Counted from the first letter of the stretch, positions 44,030-55,799 are shown. The stretch is 64,000 bases of DNA from Erinaceus europaeus (GCF_950295315.1 NC_080166.1:99639141-99703140), one strand, 5' to 3'. Numbers and translations: made by a program. The notes: a model not told the origin generated them from the letters alone.

Positions 44030-44684
44030 ACATGAAAACCTGGGGGTTTGGAGGTAGCAGGCATGGTTAATTGTAAGTTATCAAACATAAGGACCTAGGT
44101 TCAAACCTCTGCTCCCCACCTGCACAGGGGAAGCTTCACAAGTGGTTAAGCAGGTCTACAGGTCTCTCTCTTTGTACCTATCTTCTCCCTACCCTCTCAA
44201 TTTCTCTCTGTTCTATCAAATAAAATATAAATAGGGGAAATATGCCATCAGAAGTGGTGGATTCATAATGTTGATACCAAGTTCCAGTGATAATCCTGGT
44301 GGCAATTACAAAAATAAAACAAAACGGGAGTCGGGCGGTAGCTCAGCAGGTAAGGGGCACATAGCGCAAAGCACAAGGGTGGGATAAGAATCCCGGTTCC
44401 AGCCCCTGGCTTCCCACTTCAGGGGGTTGCTTTCCAAGTGGTGAAGCAGGTCTGTAGGTGTCTGTCTTTCTCTCCTCTTCTCTGTCTTCCCCTCCTCTCT
44501 CCATTTCTCTCTGTCCTATCCAACAATAACAGCTATGATAACAATAACAACTACAACAAGCACAAGGGCAACAAAATGGGAAATATAGCCTCCAGGAGCA
44601 GTGGATTCCTAGTGCAGGCACCAAGCCCCAGCAATAACCCTGGAGGCAAAAAAAAAAAAAAAAAAGACCAGACATGAAAACCTG
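44030..44684 (+). mobile_element. Compound insertion of two SINEs with one TSD
   Basis: A 13-bp duplication 'acatgaaaacctg' at 44030-44042 and 44672-44684 encloses two SINEs in the same orientation. The outer one, 44043-44322, is older and diverged. The inner one, 44328-44660, is a near-complete long form whose 3' module at 44588-44648 has perfect ends (GCCTCCAGG and CCTGGAGGC). The second SINE landed in the A-rich tail of the first. Confidence 0.9.
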
Positions 44685-44692
44685 TTCCACAG

Positions 44693-44925
44693 GAGCCAGG
44701 CAGTGGTGCATCTAGTTAAGTACAAATATTACCATGTGCAAGACATTGGGTTCAAGCCCCCAGTCCTCACCAGCTGGAGAAAAGCTTCACAGGTGGTGAA
44801 GCAGTGCTGCAGATCTCTCTCTTTCTCTCTCTCTCTCTCTCCCTCCCCCTTCCCCCTTTCCCTGTCAATTTCCCTCTGTCCTATAGAATTAAAGAAATCA
44901 AACAAAAGAAAAGTATTTTTTGAAA
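44693..44925 (+). mobile_element. ERI-type SINE, older subgroup
   Basis: 'agccaggcagtggtgcatct', 'gggttcaagcccccagtcct' and 'gtgaagcagtgctgcagatc' are in order, with a CT-rich body and an A-rich end. Confidence 0.75.
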
Positions 44926-44999
44926 AAACCGGTTCCATTACCAATAGTAAAATGGAGAGCTAGATTGATAGTGAATGAAAAAAGATTAATTCTCGAAGG

Positions 45000-45115
45000 A
45001 TCAGAGAGATAGCTTACTGGGTGGAGTGTATAAGCCATATGTATGGTTCAGGTTCTAAGTGGGAGGTGTTGTGACACTGGGAGAAGCTCAGTGTTGAGGA
45101 TTATTCCAAATATTG
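45000..45115 (+). mobile_element. Degenerate SINE
   Basis: 'cagagagatagcttactggg' resembles the head of the second SINE family. Weak. Confidence 0.35.
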
Positions 45116-45234
45116 TGGTGTACATTAGATCTTCAGGTAACAGTCTTCATATAGCTGATAGCTTCTGCATTTTGTTCTATAACTTCCCTCACCCTGAAAG
45201 CATGGTAACCACCATTTTTCTTTCTGATTCTATG

Positions 45235-45905
45235 AGTTCAAGTTGTTTCAGATTCCATCACTCAGGTTAGATCTTTCCTTTCATAGTATTCTCTAATTCC
45301 ATTCCAGGTGGTCCACTCCCCCATAAAGTCCCCAAACCTAGATATAGTCCAGGTCCCCTGAGATACAGCACAGGTTCACACGTGCCCATAAACTAGGGGA
45401 AAAATATATACCTGAAAGCAAAAGTACACAAGAACATGCAGGGAATACCCCCCAACACCTCATCTGCAATATTCCAGTCTTTAGGTCCATGACCGTTCAA
45501 CAGTTTGTTTGGCTTTGTGTGTTAACTCTCTTTTCAGCCACCAGGTTCCGGATGCCAACAAGATGCTGACCAGACTTCCCTGGACAGAGGACCCCATCAA
45601 TGTGTACTGGAGCTCTGCTTCCCCAGAGACCCGCCCTACTAGGGAAAGAGAGAGGCAGACTGGGAGTATGGATTGACCAGTCAACGCCCATGTTCAGCGG
45701 GGAAGCAATTACAGAAGCCAGACCTTCCACCTTCTGCAACCCACAATGACCCTGGGTCCATACTCCCAGAGGCTTAGAGAATGGGAAAGCTATCAGGGGA
45801 GGGGATGGTATATGGAGATCGGGTGTTGGGAATTGTGTGGAACTGTACCCTCTTATTCTATGGTTTTGTTAATTTCTCCTTTCTTAAATAAAAAAATAAT
45901 AAAAA
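45235..45905 (+). mobile_element. L1 3'UTR, short form, older
   Basis: It aligns with 29320-29960 without the extra segment: 'catgcagggaataccccc' is joined directly to 'caacacctcatctgcaatat'. It ends with AATAAA near 45885 and an A-rich tail. More substitutions than the youngest copies. Confidence 0.87.
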
Positions 45906-46680
45906 AAGAAATGATCGTGTTTATTGGCTTGACAATAACTCAGTAGAAAAGCTTGATAGTAAGCTTTAAGGAGGGGGCATCTGATTTTATATAGGTGGCA
46001 GTTAGGATGACATAGTTATCTAAATATATTTAGGGAATTTTCAGGAAAAGTATGCATACTTATAACGGGGAGGGATAGGCACATGCAACTGAAGAACATG
46101 CAACAATTGTACAGTGCAGGTAAGAAAACGATGGAGAAAATATATTCAGGGGAATGATTTTTTACTGTGGCAATGAAAAGCAAAGTAATCAAAAGTCTGA
46201 GTGGATTCTATTGGTCAGACTCCACTGCCTAATTCTATCTGGCCACAGGTTGGACAGGACTTTTTATAGGACAGTTACAGGTGATAATCCCAAGGTAGGT
46301 ATCTGGGCCAATTCCCTTGCTACGTGGCTATTTTTGTTCTTTTCTATAAGAGAAGAATATTTTACAAGAGAAGAAATGTTCAGATGACTGAAACTTCTAG
46401 GGAGATGAAGAATGACTACAGTTTTGAACACTTTTATGTTTCATGAATGGCTCATGAATGGATAGAATAACTCTAGTCAATTCCATGGAGTGAAATTCCA
46501 CTTGTATTTTTAACTCAACTTAGGTGATATCATTCTTTTAATGAAAAAAATTGAAAATTTGAAAATTATAGTTTTACCTTAGCTACACTGGGTATTTTGG
46601 TTTGTGTATTTCTTACTATTTCATTATCTTGCATCTAATTTGATTTTTCTATATCTGTTTCAGCCATCAACAAAATTTGA
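45906..46680. other. Unique-looking sequence
   Basis: Nothing recognised. Confidence 0.45.
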
Positions 46681-46683
46681 ATT

Positions 46684-46848
46684 TTTTTTACTTATTTAGA
46701 TGGCAGAGATAGATAGAGAGATAGAGAGAGAGAGAGAACAGAGCTGCTCAACTCTGGCTTGTGGTGTTGCTGAGGATTGAACTAGGGAGCTTGGAGTCTC
46801 AGATGTGAAAATCTTTTTGCAAAATCATTATGTTGTCTCCCCAATCCA
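46684..46848 (-). mobile_element. Old tRNA-derived SINE (second family)
   Basis: Reversed: a GATAGAGAGA body and 'ggtgttgctgaggattgaac', with the head at 'cattatgttgtctccccaat'. It is the best preserved of this family here. Confidence 0.6.
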
Positions 46849-46936
46849 AGAGTTTGGAATTTTATAGATGTCTACAGAACTGATCTCTAAATTATAAATA
46901 GGTAGTTGTGCTCCTTGTTAGTTGATCTGATCTCTT

Positions 46937-47142
46937 ATTTTTTAAAATTATCTTTATTTATTTATTGGATAGAGACAGCCAGAAATTGAGAGGAAAGGGG
47001 AGATAGTGTGTGAGAGAGCCACCTGCAGCCCTGCTTCACCACTCACAAAGCTTTCCCCCTGCAGGTGGGCATCGGGGGCTTGAACCTTAGTCCTTGCACA
47101 TTGTAACAGGCTCAACCAGGTGAGTCACCACCTGGCTCTAGT
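46937..47142 (-). mobile_element. ERI-type SINE, older
   Basis: Reversed A/T-rich end, 'cagccagaaattgagaggaa', 'ccctgcaggtgggcatcggg' and head. Closely similar to 33735-33945. Confidence 0.8.
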
Positions 47143-47859
47143 TGATCCAATCTCTACCATACACTGAAGCCACTTCAAACGTCTCCAGCACAGAGATAGA
47201 TCATTATGTTCCTCTTTAAACCAAAAACCAAGTGAACCTTCTTTCCTGCATGCCCATTTAATTAAAGTAAAAAAAAAGTATTCTTTTCAAAATCTGTGCT
47301 TTACATTTTCTAAATAAATTTTAATTAGGTGAAGTTAACACAATGTAAAATTACAGTTTATTTTATTAAAATTGTATTTATTTATTTAATGAAAGAGAAT
47401 GATATAGAGAGGGAGACACTTGAACCTGGAATCTTGCACATACAAGAAATATGTTCTACCCATTAATCTACAAAATTGACTGATTTACAGTAAACAATTT
47501 AGTGGATTTTTACTCTGCTTTCTACCTCTAAGGATATAATTCTTTGAAGGATTTAATTATTCACTGTGTACATATAGATCTTACAGTATGTGATCTTTTA
47601 TGTCTCGTTTCTTTTTGTTTAGAACAATTTTTTGTTTCATCAGTTATAAATGTATCAGTACTCCTCTTCCTTTCATGGTCAAACTATTCCCATGTAAAGA
47701 TATAGGATATTTTGCTTATTTATTGGTTGGTGATCATTTTAATTGCTTTTGGCTATTACGAATAATCCTGCTGTGAACATGCATATCTATGTATTGGTTT
47801 GAGTACCTGTTATATATATATGTATATAATTTATATAAAATTTTAATTAAGATTTGTTT

Positions 47860-48066
47860 TCACTTTTTATTATCTTTATTTCTTTAATAGAGATAGTCAG
47901 AAATTGAAGGAGGGGGGATAGAGAGGAAGAGAAACTGAGAAGACACCTATAGCCCTGCTTTACCACTTGCATAGCTTTCCCTCTGCAGGTAGGGACTGGG
48001 GGCTTGAACCTGGGTCCTTGCACAATGTAATATGTGTGCTCAGCCAGATGCACCACCACCCCGCCC
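47860..48066 (-). mobile_element. ERI-type SINE in old L1
   Basis: Reversed 'tagtcagaaattgaaggagg' body, 'ctgcaggtagggactggggg' and head 'gatgcaccaccaccccgccc'. Confidence 0.8.
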
Positions 48067-48129
48067 TTTTAAAATATTTTTAATATATATCTTACCTAGG
48101 AAGAGAATTTCTGGATCATATGATGATTC

Positions 48130-48337
48130 ATTTAAAATATTTTATTTATTACTTTTGGGATAGAGACAGAAAGAACTTGAGAGGGAAGAGGGAAATAGAG
48201 AGGGAGAGTGAAACCTATTGCACTACTTCACCACTTGTGAATCTTTCCCTCTGCAGGGGGAGACTAGGGACTTGAATTTGGGTCCTTACACATTGTGACC
48301 TGTGTGCTCAACTGATTGTGAAAATGTCCAACCCCCA
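48130..48337 (-). mobile_element. ERI-type SINE in old L1
   Basis: Reversed body ('agacagaaagaacttgagag'), 'ctctgcagggggagactagg' and a degenerate head. Confidence 0.75.
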
Positions 48338-48397
48338 TATAAACATTCTGTTTAATATTTAAAAAACTGTCAAACTATTTTCCATAGTGGCTAAACA

Positions 48398-49136
48398 TTT
48401 TTTTTTAATTTAAGAAAGGATAAATTAACAAAACCATAGGGTAGGAGGGGTACAACTCCACACAATTCCCACCACCCAATCTCCATATCCCACCCCCTCC
48501 CCTGATAGCTTTAACATTCTCTAGCCCTCTGGGAGCATGGACCCAGGGTCATTGTGGGTTGTAGAAGGTGGAAGGTCTGGCTTCTGTAATTGCTTCCCTG
48601 CTGAACATGTGCGTTGACTGGTTGGTCCATACTCCCAGTCTGCCTCTCTCTTTCCCTAGTAGGGTGGGTCTCTGGGGAAGCTGAGCTCCAGGACACACTG
48701 GTGGGGTCTTCAGTCTAGGGAAGCCTGGTCGGCATCCTGGTGGCATCTGGAACCTGGTGACTGAAAAGAGAGTTAACATACAAAGCCAAACAAACTGTTG
48801 AGCAATCATGGACCCAAAGCTTGGAATAGTGGAGAGGAAGTGTTAGGGGGATACTCATTGCAAACTCTAGTGTACTTCTGCTTTCAGGTATATATTTTGC
48901 AGTAGTTTATGGATACATGTGAACATATGCTCTCTCTCACAGAAACTGTTGTATATATAGGTTTTGGGACTTTGTTAGAAAGTGAACCACCTGAGATGGA
49001 ATTAGAGTATACTATGAAAGGAAAGGTCTCACCCGAGTAATGAAGCTGAAGGGTTGTCATTCCACACGTGAAGTCTCTGGACACAGTCTGAAGTGAAGCA
49101 TGTTGAGGTGGCCATCGTTGCATTGTAAACGATTTT
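48398..49136 (-). mobile_element. Young L1 3'UTR, short form, in old L1
   Basis: The body of about 720 bp matches 4086-4696 and 58137-58860 closely. The flanks 'taaacattttt' on the left and 'taaacgattttt' on the right form an imperfect target duplication. The 86-codon frame at 48549-48809 is open. Confidence 0.88.
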
Positions 49137-49139
49137 TAA

Positions 49140-49402
49140 AAAATATTTATTTACTTATTTCCTTTTGTTGCCCTTGTTTTATTGTCGTGGTTATTGTTGT
49201 TGTCGTTGTTGGATAGGACAGAGAGAAATGGAGAGAGGAGGGGAAGACAGAGAGGGGGAGAGAAAGACACTTAAAGACCTGCTTCACTGCCTGTGAAGTG
49301 ACTCCCCTGCAGGTGGGGAGCCAAGGACTCAAACTGGCATCCTTATGCTAGTCCTTGCACTTTGCACCATGTGTGCTTAATCCGCTGCGCTACCGCCTGC
49401 CT
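49140..49402 (-). mobile_element. ERI-type SINE in old L1
   Basis: A complete short-form element on the minus strand, immediately beyond the young L1. Head at 49380-49402 ('ccgctgcgctaccgcctgcc'). Confidence 0.9.
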
Positions 49403-49544
49403 GTTTCCATATTTTAAAATTTTTACCAGCAATGTAAAAGGGTATCTATCACTCCACATTCTTTTCAACTTTTGTAATTTTTTTCTTGTTACAGCCATCT
49501 TGGTGACTTAAATTAAAAAAAAAATTTTTTTTAATTGGGAGAAG

Positions 49545-49672
49545 TAATGGTTTAAAGTAAATAGATAGCACAATGGTTATTCAAACAAATTCTCATGCCT
49601 GAGGCTCCAAAGTCCCACCAGGTTCAATCCCCTGCACCATCATAAACCAGAGCTTAGCAGTGCTCTGGTTTA
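49545..49672 (+). mobile_element. Old tRNA-derived SINE (second family)
   Basis: 'atagatagcacaatggttat', 'ctcatgcctgaggctccaaa' and 'aggttcaatcccctgcacca' make a recognisable tRNA-like head. Ends in poly(A). Confidence 0.65.
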
Positions 49673-49679
49673 AAAAAAA

Positions 49680-49882
49680 AAGGCAAGGGTCCGGTTGGGC
49701 ACACATGTTACAATGCTTAAAGACCCGGGTTCAAACCCCTGGTCCCCACCTGCAGGGGGAAAGCTTTGTGAGTGGTGAAGCAGGTCTGCAGGTGTCTCTC
49801 TGTCTCTCTCCCTCTATATTACCCTCTTGCTTCTCAATTTCTGTCTGTCTCTGTCAAATAAATAGAGATAATAAAAAATTAA
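49680..49882 (+). mobile_element. ERI-type SINE, older subgroup
   Basis: 'gacccgggttcaaacccctg', 'ccccacctgcagggggaaag' and 'gtgaagcaggtctgcaggtg' are followed by a CT-rich body and an AATAAAT end. Confidence 0.82.
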
Positions 49883-49954
49883 AGTAAATATAGTTGCTAT
49901 ACATGTTTTGGTGCCTGCACAACTGCACCATTCTTGTTGCCTGTATTTTTCTTT

Positions 49955-50125
49955 CTTCCTTCCCTCTACCTTTCTTCCTTCCTTCCTCTCTCCCTTCCTT
50001 CCTTCCTACCTTCCTTCCTTCCTTCCTTCCTTCCTTCCTTCCTTCCTTCCTTCCTTCCTTCCTTCCTTCCTTCCTTCGTTCTTCTTTCCCTCCTTCTTTC
50101 CTTTATTCTTTCTTCTTCTCTTTCT
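49955..50125. repeat. (TTCC)n microsatellite
   Basis: Long TTCC array with interruptions at both ends. It generates long proline/serine/phenylalanine-rich false frames on both strands. Confidence 0.95.
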
Positions 50126-50340
50126 TCTTCTTTTAAAGAGGGGACAGAAAGAAATAGATAGGGAACAAAAAAGAGGAGCAAAGAAGTAGAAAGGGACTGA
50201 GAAGGAGAGGAGAGAGATGAAGAGATACCTATGAAATTGCTGCTCAACTACTAATGAAACTCACTCTCTGCAGCTGGGAATCGAGGGCTTAAACCTGAGT
50301 CATTAGGCATGATGACATGTTCTGGATGAACCATGAGACA
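50126..50340 (-). mobile_element. Old SINE with expanded tail
   Basis: Reversed body ('gaaagaaatagatagggaac') and 'ctgcagctgggaatcgaggg', with the head at 'ggatgaaccatgagacagcc'. The TTCC array occupies the place of its 3' tail. Confidence 0.6.
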
Positions 50341-51002
50341 GCCACAGTGGCTTTTTTATTGTTTTAATTTGCTTTTCCTTAATGGCTAGTGATACTGAGC
50401 ATATTTTAATGTGCTTTGATGAGCAGTCTTTTGCCTATTTGTTTAGTTGGGTTGTTTGCCCCTTTGTTTTAGTTCCAAGAGTTAATCACATATCTTAGAT
50501 GCCAAAACCTTGTCAAGTGTATAATTTTCAAGGTCTTCCTTCCATTTGGTGGTATACTATTTAAAAAATTTTTTTGATAAAATTCTTGGGTGCATAAATT
50601 TTCAATTTTTCTGAAATCTTACTTTTAATTTTGTTGTTTTATTTTATAGTCATACTTATTATTGTCAAGTCCAGTGCCATAAATATTTACTTCTATCTTT
50701 TCTAAAAGTATTTTGTCCTTTTAGACTTTATATTTAGGAGTGTTTGACTGTGAGCAAATTTTTGTATATGATGTGAAATGAAAGTTTCCTTGTTATGTCA
50801 TCTATCATTCAGACAAACATAAAGTCAATTTGTCTATAATAAGTTCTTTCCTCCAAGTCTTTGGTGTTTCTTTTGCCTACAATAATTTTACTTTCTATCA
50901 TTACATCCTGCATTATATCTTCAAATAATTCAAGGTAATTCAGGAGAATAACTTTTTTTTTTTCCATGAGAGTTCTGACTGGAATGTCAAGCCTCCAGTG
51001 GA

Positions 51003-51200
51003 CTTTTTTTTTTAAGACAGAGGATGAGAGACAGAGAGGGGGAGAGAGATACAAAGAGATGGAGAGACACCACAGTGCTGCTATACTTATTGTAAAGTTT
51101 CCCTTTTGCCTGGTGTTTCCATGTGATAGCCATTGGTTTGAACGTAGTTCCTCATGCATGGTAAATGTGATTTTACTGGGTAAGCTATCTCCAGGTCCCA
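51003..51200 (-). mobile_element. Old SINE
   Basis: Reversed body 'gacagaggatgagagacaga' and 'ggtttgaacgtagttcctca', with the head at 'gggtaagctatctccaggtc'. Confidence 0.55.
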
Positions 51201-52955
51201 ACAATATACTATCATTACCCCTAAGTCCTCTATCCACTTTCCATCTCACTAAAGTTAATAGAAATAATGTCTTTTCCTTAAACTTCTTTAGCCTCTCTTT
51301 TGTTACTATTTAATATGTTCATTCATTCATTTATTCAAATAACCACCAAATACACCCAAACACTAAACAAGATTAGTGGGTATCTACTCTTCCAAATCCT
51401 AAGCCTTTTTCAAAGCTAGCCTGGTATTATTTGTGAAGCTATCTTTTTTTTTTCTCCTATTGTCTTACATTTGTAAATACTGGACATTATTTCACTGGTC
51501 TCTACTCACTGATCTCAGAGATGTAATGAACGCACAAATGCTAGTATTTTCTAGACAGTCCGCCCTTGTAAATGTCAACAACTTCCTCTGAGACCTTGGC
51601 CCTCACATATTTTTTCACTACCATAAAGGACTGACCTCAATCTAGGCTGGGGAAGTTTATAGCAGTACACTTTCCTCAAATTTATCAAATTTACCACGCT
51701 ATTTCTCCTTTGGCTCACAACTCATCCTTTCTTTGTGGATGTGATTTTCAGTTTCTTCAGGGTAGGAACTGTTGCATCAAGATAACCATCAGCTGTTTCC
51801 TAGCCGTGAAACCATAGAATGCATGATTGCTTCAAGTTACTTGCTTATAGATTTTATATGAGTGACTGTGCTGGATTCATTGAAGTTTTAGTAAAGTCAT
51901 TTAACAAAATGCCAACACATGAAGTGGTTCATACATCTTAAGTACTGCTTTCCTAAATATTCTTTATATAAAGACAAAGATGTTCTGTTCGTTTTATTAT
52001 TGCACGTGGATAGTTGTGTGCATGTGTGTGCTACTCTTTTACCTCACCCACAGGAAACAGATTTTCAAAAAAATTTTCTAAGGACTTTTGAAGGAATGAA
52101 AATAGTCACATTCAGTACAGGATGGATAGTTTCCAGTACAACAGCAGACATTTTAATCTCCTTCCACATTGAGTAAAGCTACATTGTGGAATCTTTTCTA
52201 GGTCTTTGAACTGATAGTTTTTTTTTAATTGATAGGTTTAAATTACCAGTTTTCTCCAAATTGCAAAATAGTCCTCAGGTAGGAAATGTCTTGTTTTTTA
52301 AATACCTTTTGCTACACAGTATTCTTTTAAAATAATAGTTTTCTTTTCTCCTCAGATTTTCTAGTACTGGGTTGGCAGGTATTTAGAAAATAAGTACTGT
52401 TCATCTGCTGCAAAATAAAGCATATGAACTGTGACTTATGTGAATACTGTCTTCCATTTAATTTAAAATTCTGATAATAGTACCCTGGTAGGTGGCTACT
52501 CTCAGTTTTCTTGCATCTCAACATGGCATCCGGAAGTACTTGCTGATTTGAAGCAATGCATTAGATGGCACTGTTCACACAGTTTAGAATGGCATTTACT
52601 GCTATTGATTCTATAGCATACTCTATAAATACAAACCTTATCTTTTTGGATTTTGCACCACTCCAACTCTGTTTCTTAAGCTGCTGTTTTTCTGGATGCC
52701 TTTCATACTTTTGGTTACAACATGCAACCAGGGGGAAATGGCATAAGAATGTTAGTAATTGTGGATGTTTCATGATAGACATAAAGGCATGTTCTATGCC
52801 TTTTTGAATCCTTATCTTAAGCAATAAGAAATTATGGTGAATAATATTTTATTCATTATTACATGGATTTCACAGAAATAAGTTTGTCACTTGCTACTAC
52901 AAAACTGCCTGTGCTCACTTGGAAATAAAGGAATATTACTGCTATTAAGAGTTAC
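51201..52955. other. Unique-looking sequence
   Basis: No repeat or gene that I can support. Pairs of 80-90 residue frames at 52561-52824 lie on both strands of the same DNA. Confidence 0.48.
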
Positions 52956-52957
52956 AG

Positions 52958-53292
52958 AGGGGGTCGGGTAGTAGCGCAGCAGGTTAAGTGCAAGTGGCAC
53001 AAGGACCGGCATATGGATCCTGGTTCGAGCTCCGGGCTCCCCACCTGCAGGGGAGTCACTTCAGAAGTGGTGAAGCAGGTCTGCAGGTGTCTTATCTTTC
53101 TCTACCTCTCTCTGTCTTCTTTTCCTCTCTCCATTTCTCTCTGTCCTGTCCAACAACAGTGACATCAGTAACAACAACAATAATAACCACAACAAGGGCA
53201 ACAAAGGGGAAAAATGGTTTCCAGGAGCAGTGGATTCATGGTGCAGGCACCAAGCCCCAGCAATAACCCTGGAGGTGAAAAAAAAAAAAGTT
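52958..53292 (+). mobile_element. ERI-type SINE, long 3' form, near complete
   Basis: Head 'agcgcagcaggttaagtgca', B-box 'ggttcgagctccggg', body, CAA-rich stretch and 3' module (53218-53276, 'ttccaggagcagtgg' to 'aataaccctggagg'), then poly(A). Confidence 0.93.
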
Positions 53293-54276
53293 TGTTTGAG
53301 TCACAGTCTTTATTTGAAATTGTTATTAATTTAAAACTCCTATTTAGTTTCTCTTTCTTGTTCTTATTCTTTTCTGTTTTGCCTTTTAGTTGACTTTGAC
53401 CCTTGCATAAAATATTGTTTTAGCCTTTCCCATGTTCCTATTTATTTTTATCCTTAAGTCCAGTGAAGGTACTTTGCTACATTAAAGCCTGCTTAACTCA
53501 CTTGAAGCAGAATCCATTTTGCAGACGAATCAGATGCCAAATAATTTACCATGTCTTGAATTCCATCAGGGAAATATTGCAAAGGTTTAAAATCAAGATG
53601 CCTTTTTCCATTGCAATATAGCTTTCTTTTAGGTATTTGGCTTAAAGAAACAACTCCCTAGTCACTGTTTTGCTCTTAACAGATAACTTGCTTTCTCCGA
53701 TTTCTACCACCCAGTAAAGTCTGTTTTCCAGAAACACTGGGACCTCTTGACCCACAAAGTATGATGCCATATGTTAGATCCATCTAGACAAAATTTAGAA
53801 ACATCTTTCTGCCTTCCTGAAGTGAGATCAAGCCATCTGCATAGAAAGGAGAAACAGAACTTCCAGAATGAGGGATTTGGAGGTCAGAGGAATAAAGGGG
53901 GCTTTGTAATATCTGAAATTTAACCCTTCCTATTCTTTCTAGCAACACCAACTAATTGGGCTACTCCTGATGATAATAAACATTCCAAAAGAATAAAATC
54001 TCTAATAGAAGGAACATCTCTCAAAAATATGTTTGTTAGACAAGTGCCTTCTATTTATGAGTAGTAATGAATATCTGATTTGAGTTATAATATTCTTTTT
54101 CATGTAAAGATAGGCACAATAGCCTTTCTTATTTTGCAGATGAAGAAAATCAGACAGGTATTGTTCAGGGTCTCAGATCTAAGACTTAATACCCACATTG
54201 TCCTACTCCTGTACCAGTCTTTTCATCAAATCCTAAAAGCCAAATCCAATGCATTTCTTCCCTGTATGTCGTTTTA

Positions 54277-54315
<39 letters not shown>

Positions 54316-54940
54316 CACACACACACACATCCTACAGTGGCTCCAATTTATCTTGACTTATTAACTCAGAGAAAAATTATAAATTTTTATCTTTTTTACT
54401 CAGAAAACTATGATTGGCTGGTTAGATAGCCTTATTACTCTCACATAGCACAATACTTTTAGGAGCTGCTTTTCTCTGGAATTTAGAACTTTTGAAGGTG
54501 GACAGTATTTTAGAGAATTCATATTTTAAAGGACATCTTCAACAGAGGAATTTTCTTTACTTGAAAGTTCCCATGCAAAACAAAGAAAATTTTACCAAGA
54601 TTAGCTTTTTAATACCCACCATATGTTTGGTTTTATTCAGGGACTAGAGGAGTGGGTTAGTGCTTGTTTTCACAGATTATATAAATAACAGCCCTTCTAT
54701 TGCTTATTTCTACTAGGTGATAATGTTTGTGATTATACTAAATAAAGTTCTAATGAAAAACTTAAAGCTGTCCCTAATTCTTAATAGGGAGAGTTTGTTA
54801 ATAAGTCCTTGGTTACTGTCTGTTGTACTTTGGATGATGAGTTTTTAGTGTGTGCTGTTTGAAACTAGAAATAAAAGGGAATCCGTTTTATGAGTTTCAG
54901 CGTTAATTTCTGTTTCCTGTTGTCATCTTCTCCACATTTT
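53293..54940. other. Unique-looking sequence with MIR scrap and (CA)n
   Basis: A MIR-like core lies at about 54110-54180 ('attttgcagatgaagaaaat'). A CA microsatellite spans 54278-54330. No gene recognised. Confidence 0.5.
54278..54330. repeat. (CA)n microsatellite
   Basis: CA tandem with one G interruption. Confidence 0.95.
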
Positions 54941-54944
54941 TAAA

Positions 54945-55090
54945 ACATAGAGACTACGAAGGCAGAGAGGTAGAGAAATGATGTGAAAGAAATCATAGCT
55001 CCAAAGCTTTCTTCAGTGTGGTTGGAGGGCCAGGCTTAAACTTGACTTGCACACATGGCAAAGCAGCACACTATCCAAGAGAGCTCTTTA
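54945..55090 (-). mobile_element. Degenerate SINE
   Basis: Reversed 'ggcagagaggtagagaaatg' body and 'ccaggcttaaacttgacttg', with the head at 'gcacactatccaagagagct'. Confidence 0.42.
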
Positions 55091-55164
55091 GTCATTTCAT
55101 CTTCTTCTCCCTTTTATTTCCCCCCAGTCATTGATTAGTGACCTATAAATCTGAGCTTAATTTT

Positions 55165-55335
55165 ATTTAAAAATGTTTTCTCACCACTTGGGCTTCACCA
55201 CTCCGGACTGACTTCAATCAGAAAGAGAGAGACAGAGAGAATGGGAGATACACGATAGTACCAAAGTTCTGTGAGACAGGACTTGAACCTGGGCAAAGCA
55301 GGTATGCTCCTCAGTGAGCTAGTTCACTAGACTCT
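55165..55335 (-). mobile_element. Old SINE
   Basis: 'cagaaagagagagacagaga', 'gacaggacttgaacctgggc' and 'cctcagtgagctagttcact' are in the reversed SINE order. Confidence 0.5.
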
Positions 55336-55359
55336 GAAACTACTTTTCATTTACTTATT

Positions 55360-55545
55360 TAAAATTATTATTATTTTTTTCTTCAGCATGGTCTCACCCT
55401 TCCCGGCCAACTTTTCCAGATAGAAAGACTGAGACTTAGAGGCAGAGGAGAGCAGGGGAAAGATACCACAGAAGCAAAGTTTCCTTCAGTGCAGAGGGAC
55501 TTGGATTGAGAACATTGAAAATCTATCTCACTGGCCCTTGAACTG
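55360..55545 (-). mobile_element. Old SINE
   Basis: 'gatagaaagactgagactta' and 'aagtttccttcagtgcagag', with the head end at 'atctatctcactggccc'. Confidence 0.45.
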
Positions 55546-55569
55546 ACTTTTAAAATGAGAGTCCAGGTT

Positions 55570-55745
55570 GAAAGATGGCTCAGCCTGTAAGAGCACCTAA
55601 CTCACATGCCTGAGGTCCCAGAGGCCAGCTTCAACCCCCAGCACCACTATAGGCTGGAGTTGAGTGAGTGCTGTACTCTTCCTCTTTCTCTCCTATGAAA
55701 AGTAATTCATAAACAATAAAATAAAATGAAATAAAATAAAAGAAG
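55570..55745 (+). mobile_element. Old tRNA-derived SINE (second family)
   Basis: Head 'agatggctcagcctgtaaga', B-box region 'cagcttcaacccccagcacc', CT-rich body and (AAAAT)n tail. Confidence 0.6.
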
Positions 55746-55799
55746 GGTCCAACACCATTTTCCTTTTCTTCCGTATCTATTTCCTTTTAGGATTCTAAC

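Larger units (their letters stand above)
47500..50850 (-). pseudogene. Old L1 ORF2 with at least seven insertions
   Basis: Antisense L1 landmarks are spread over this span: 'ttggctattacgaataatcc' (47749), 'tttctggatcatatgatgat' (48108), 'tttccatagtggctaaacat' (48379), 'accagcaatgtaaaagggta' (49424) and 'atttgcttttccttaatggc' (50368), then further ORF2 to about 50850. They are in register once the insertions between them are removed. All frames are broken. Confidence 0.75.

Noticed and set aside
49894..50247. Several long frames on both strands
   Set aside because: They are made by the TTCC array, which is open in all three frames by composition.
50809..51249. 146-residue minus-strand open frame
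   Set aside because: It crosses old L1 and SINE sequence and has no domain, so it is a chance frame.
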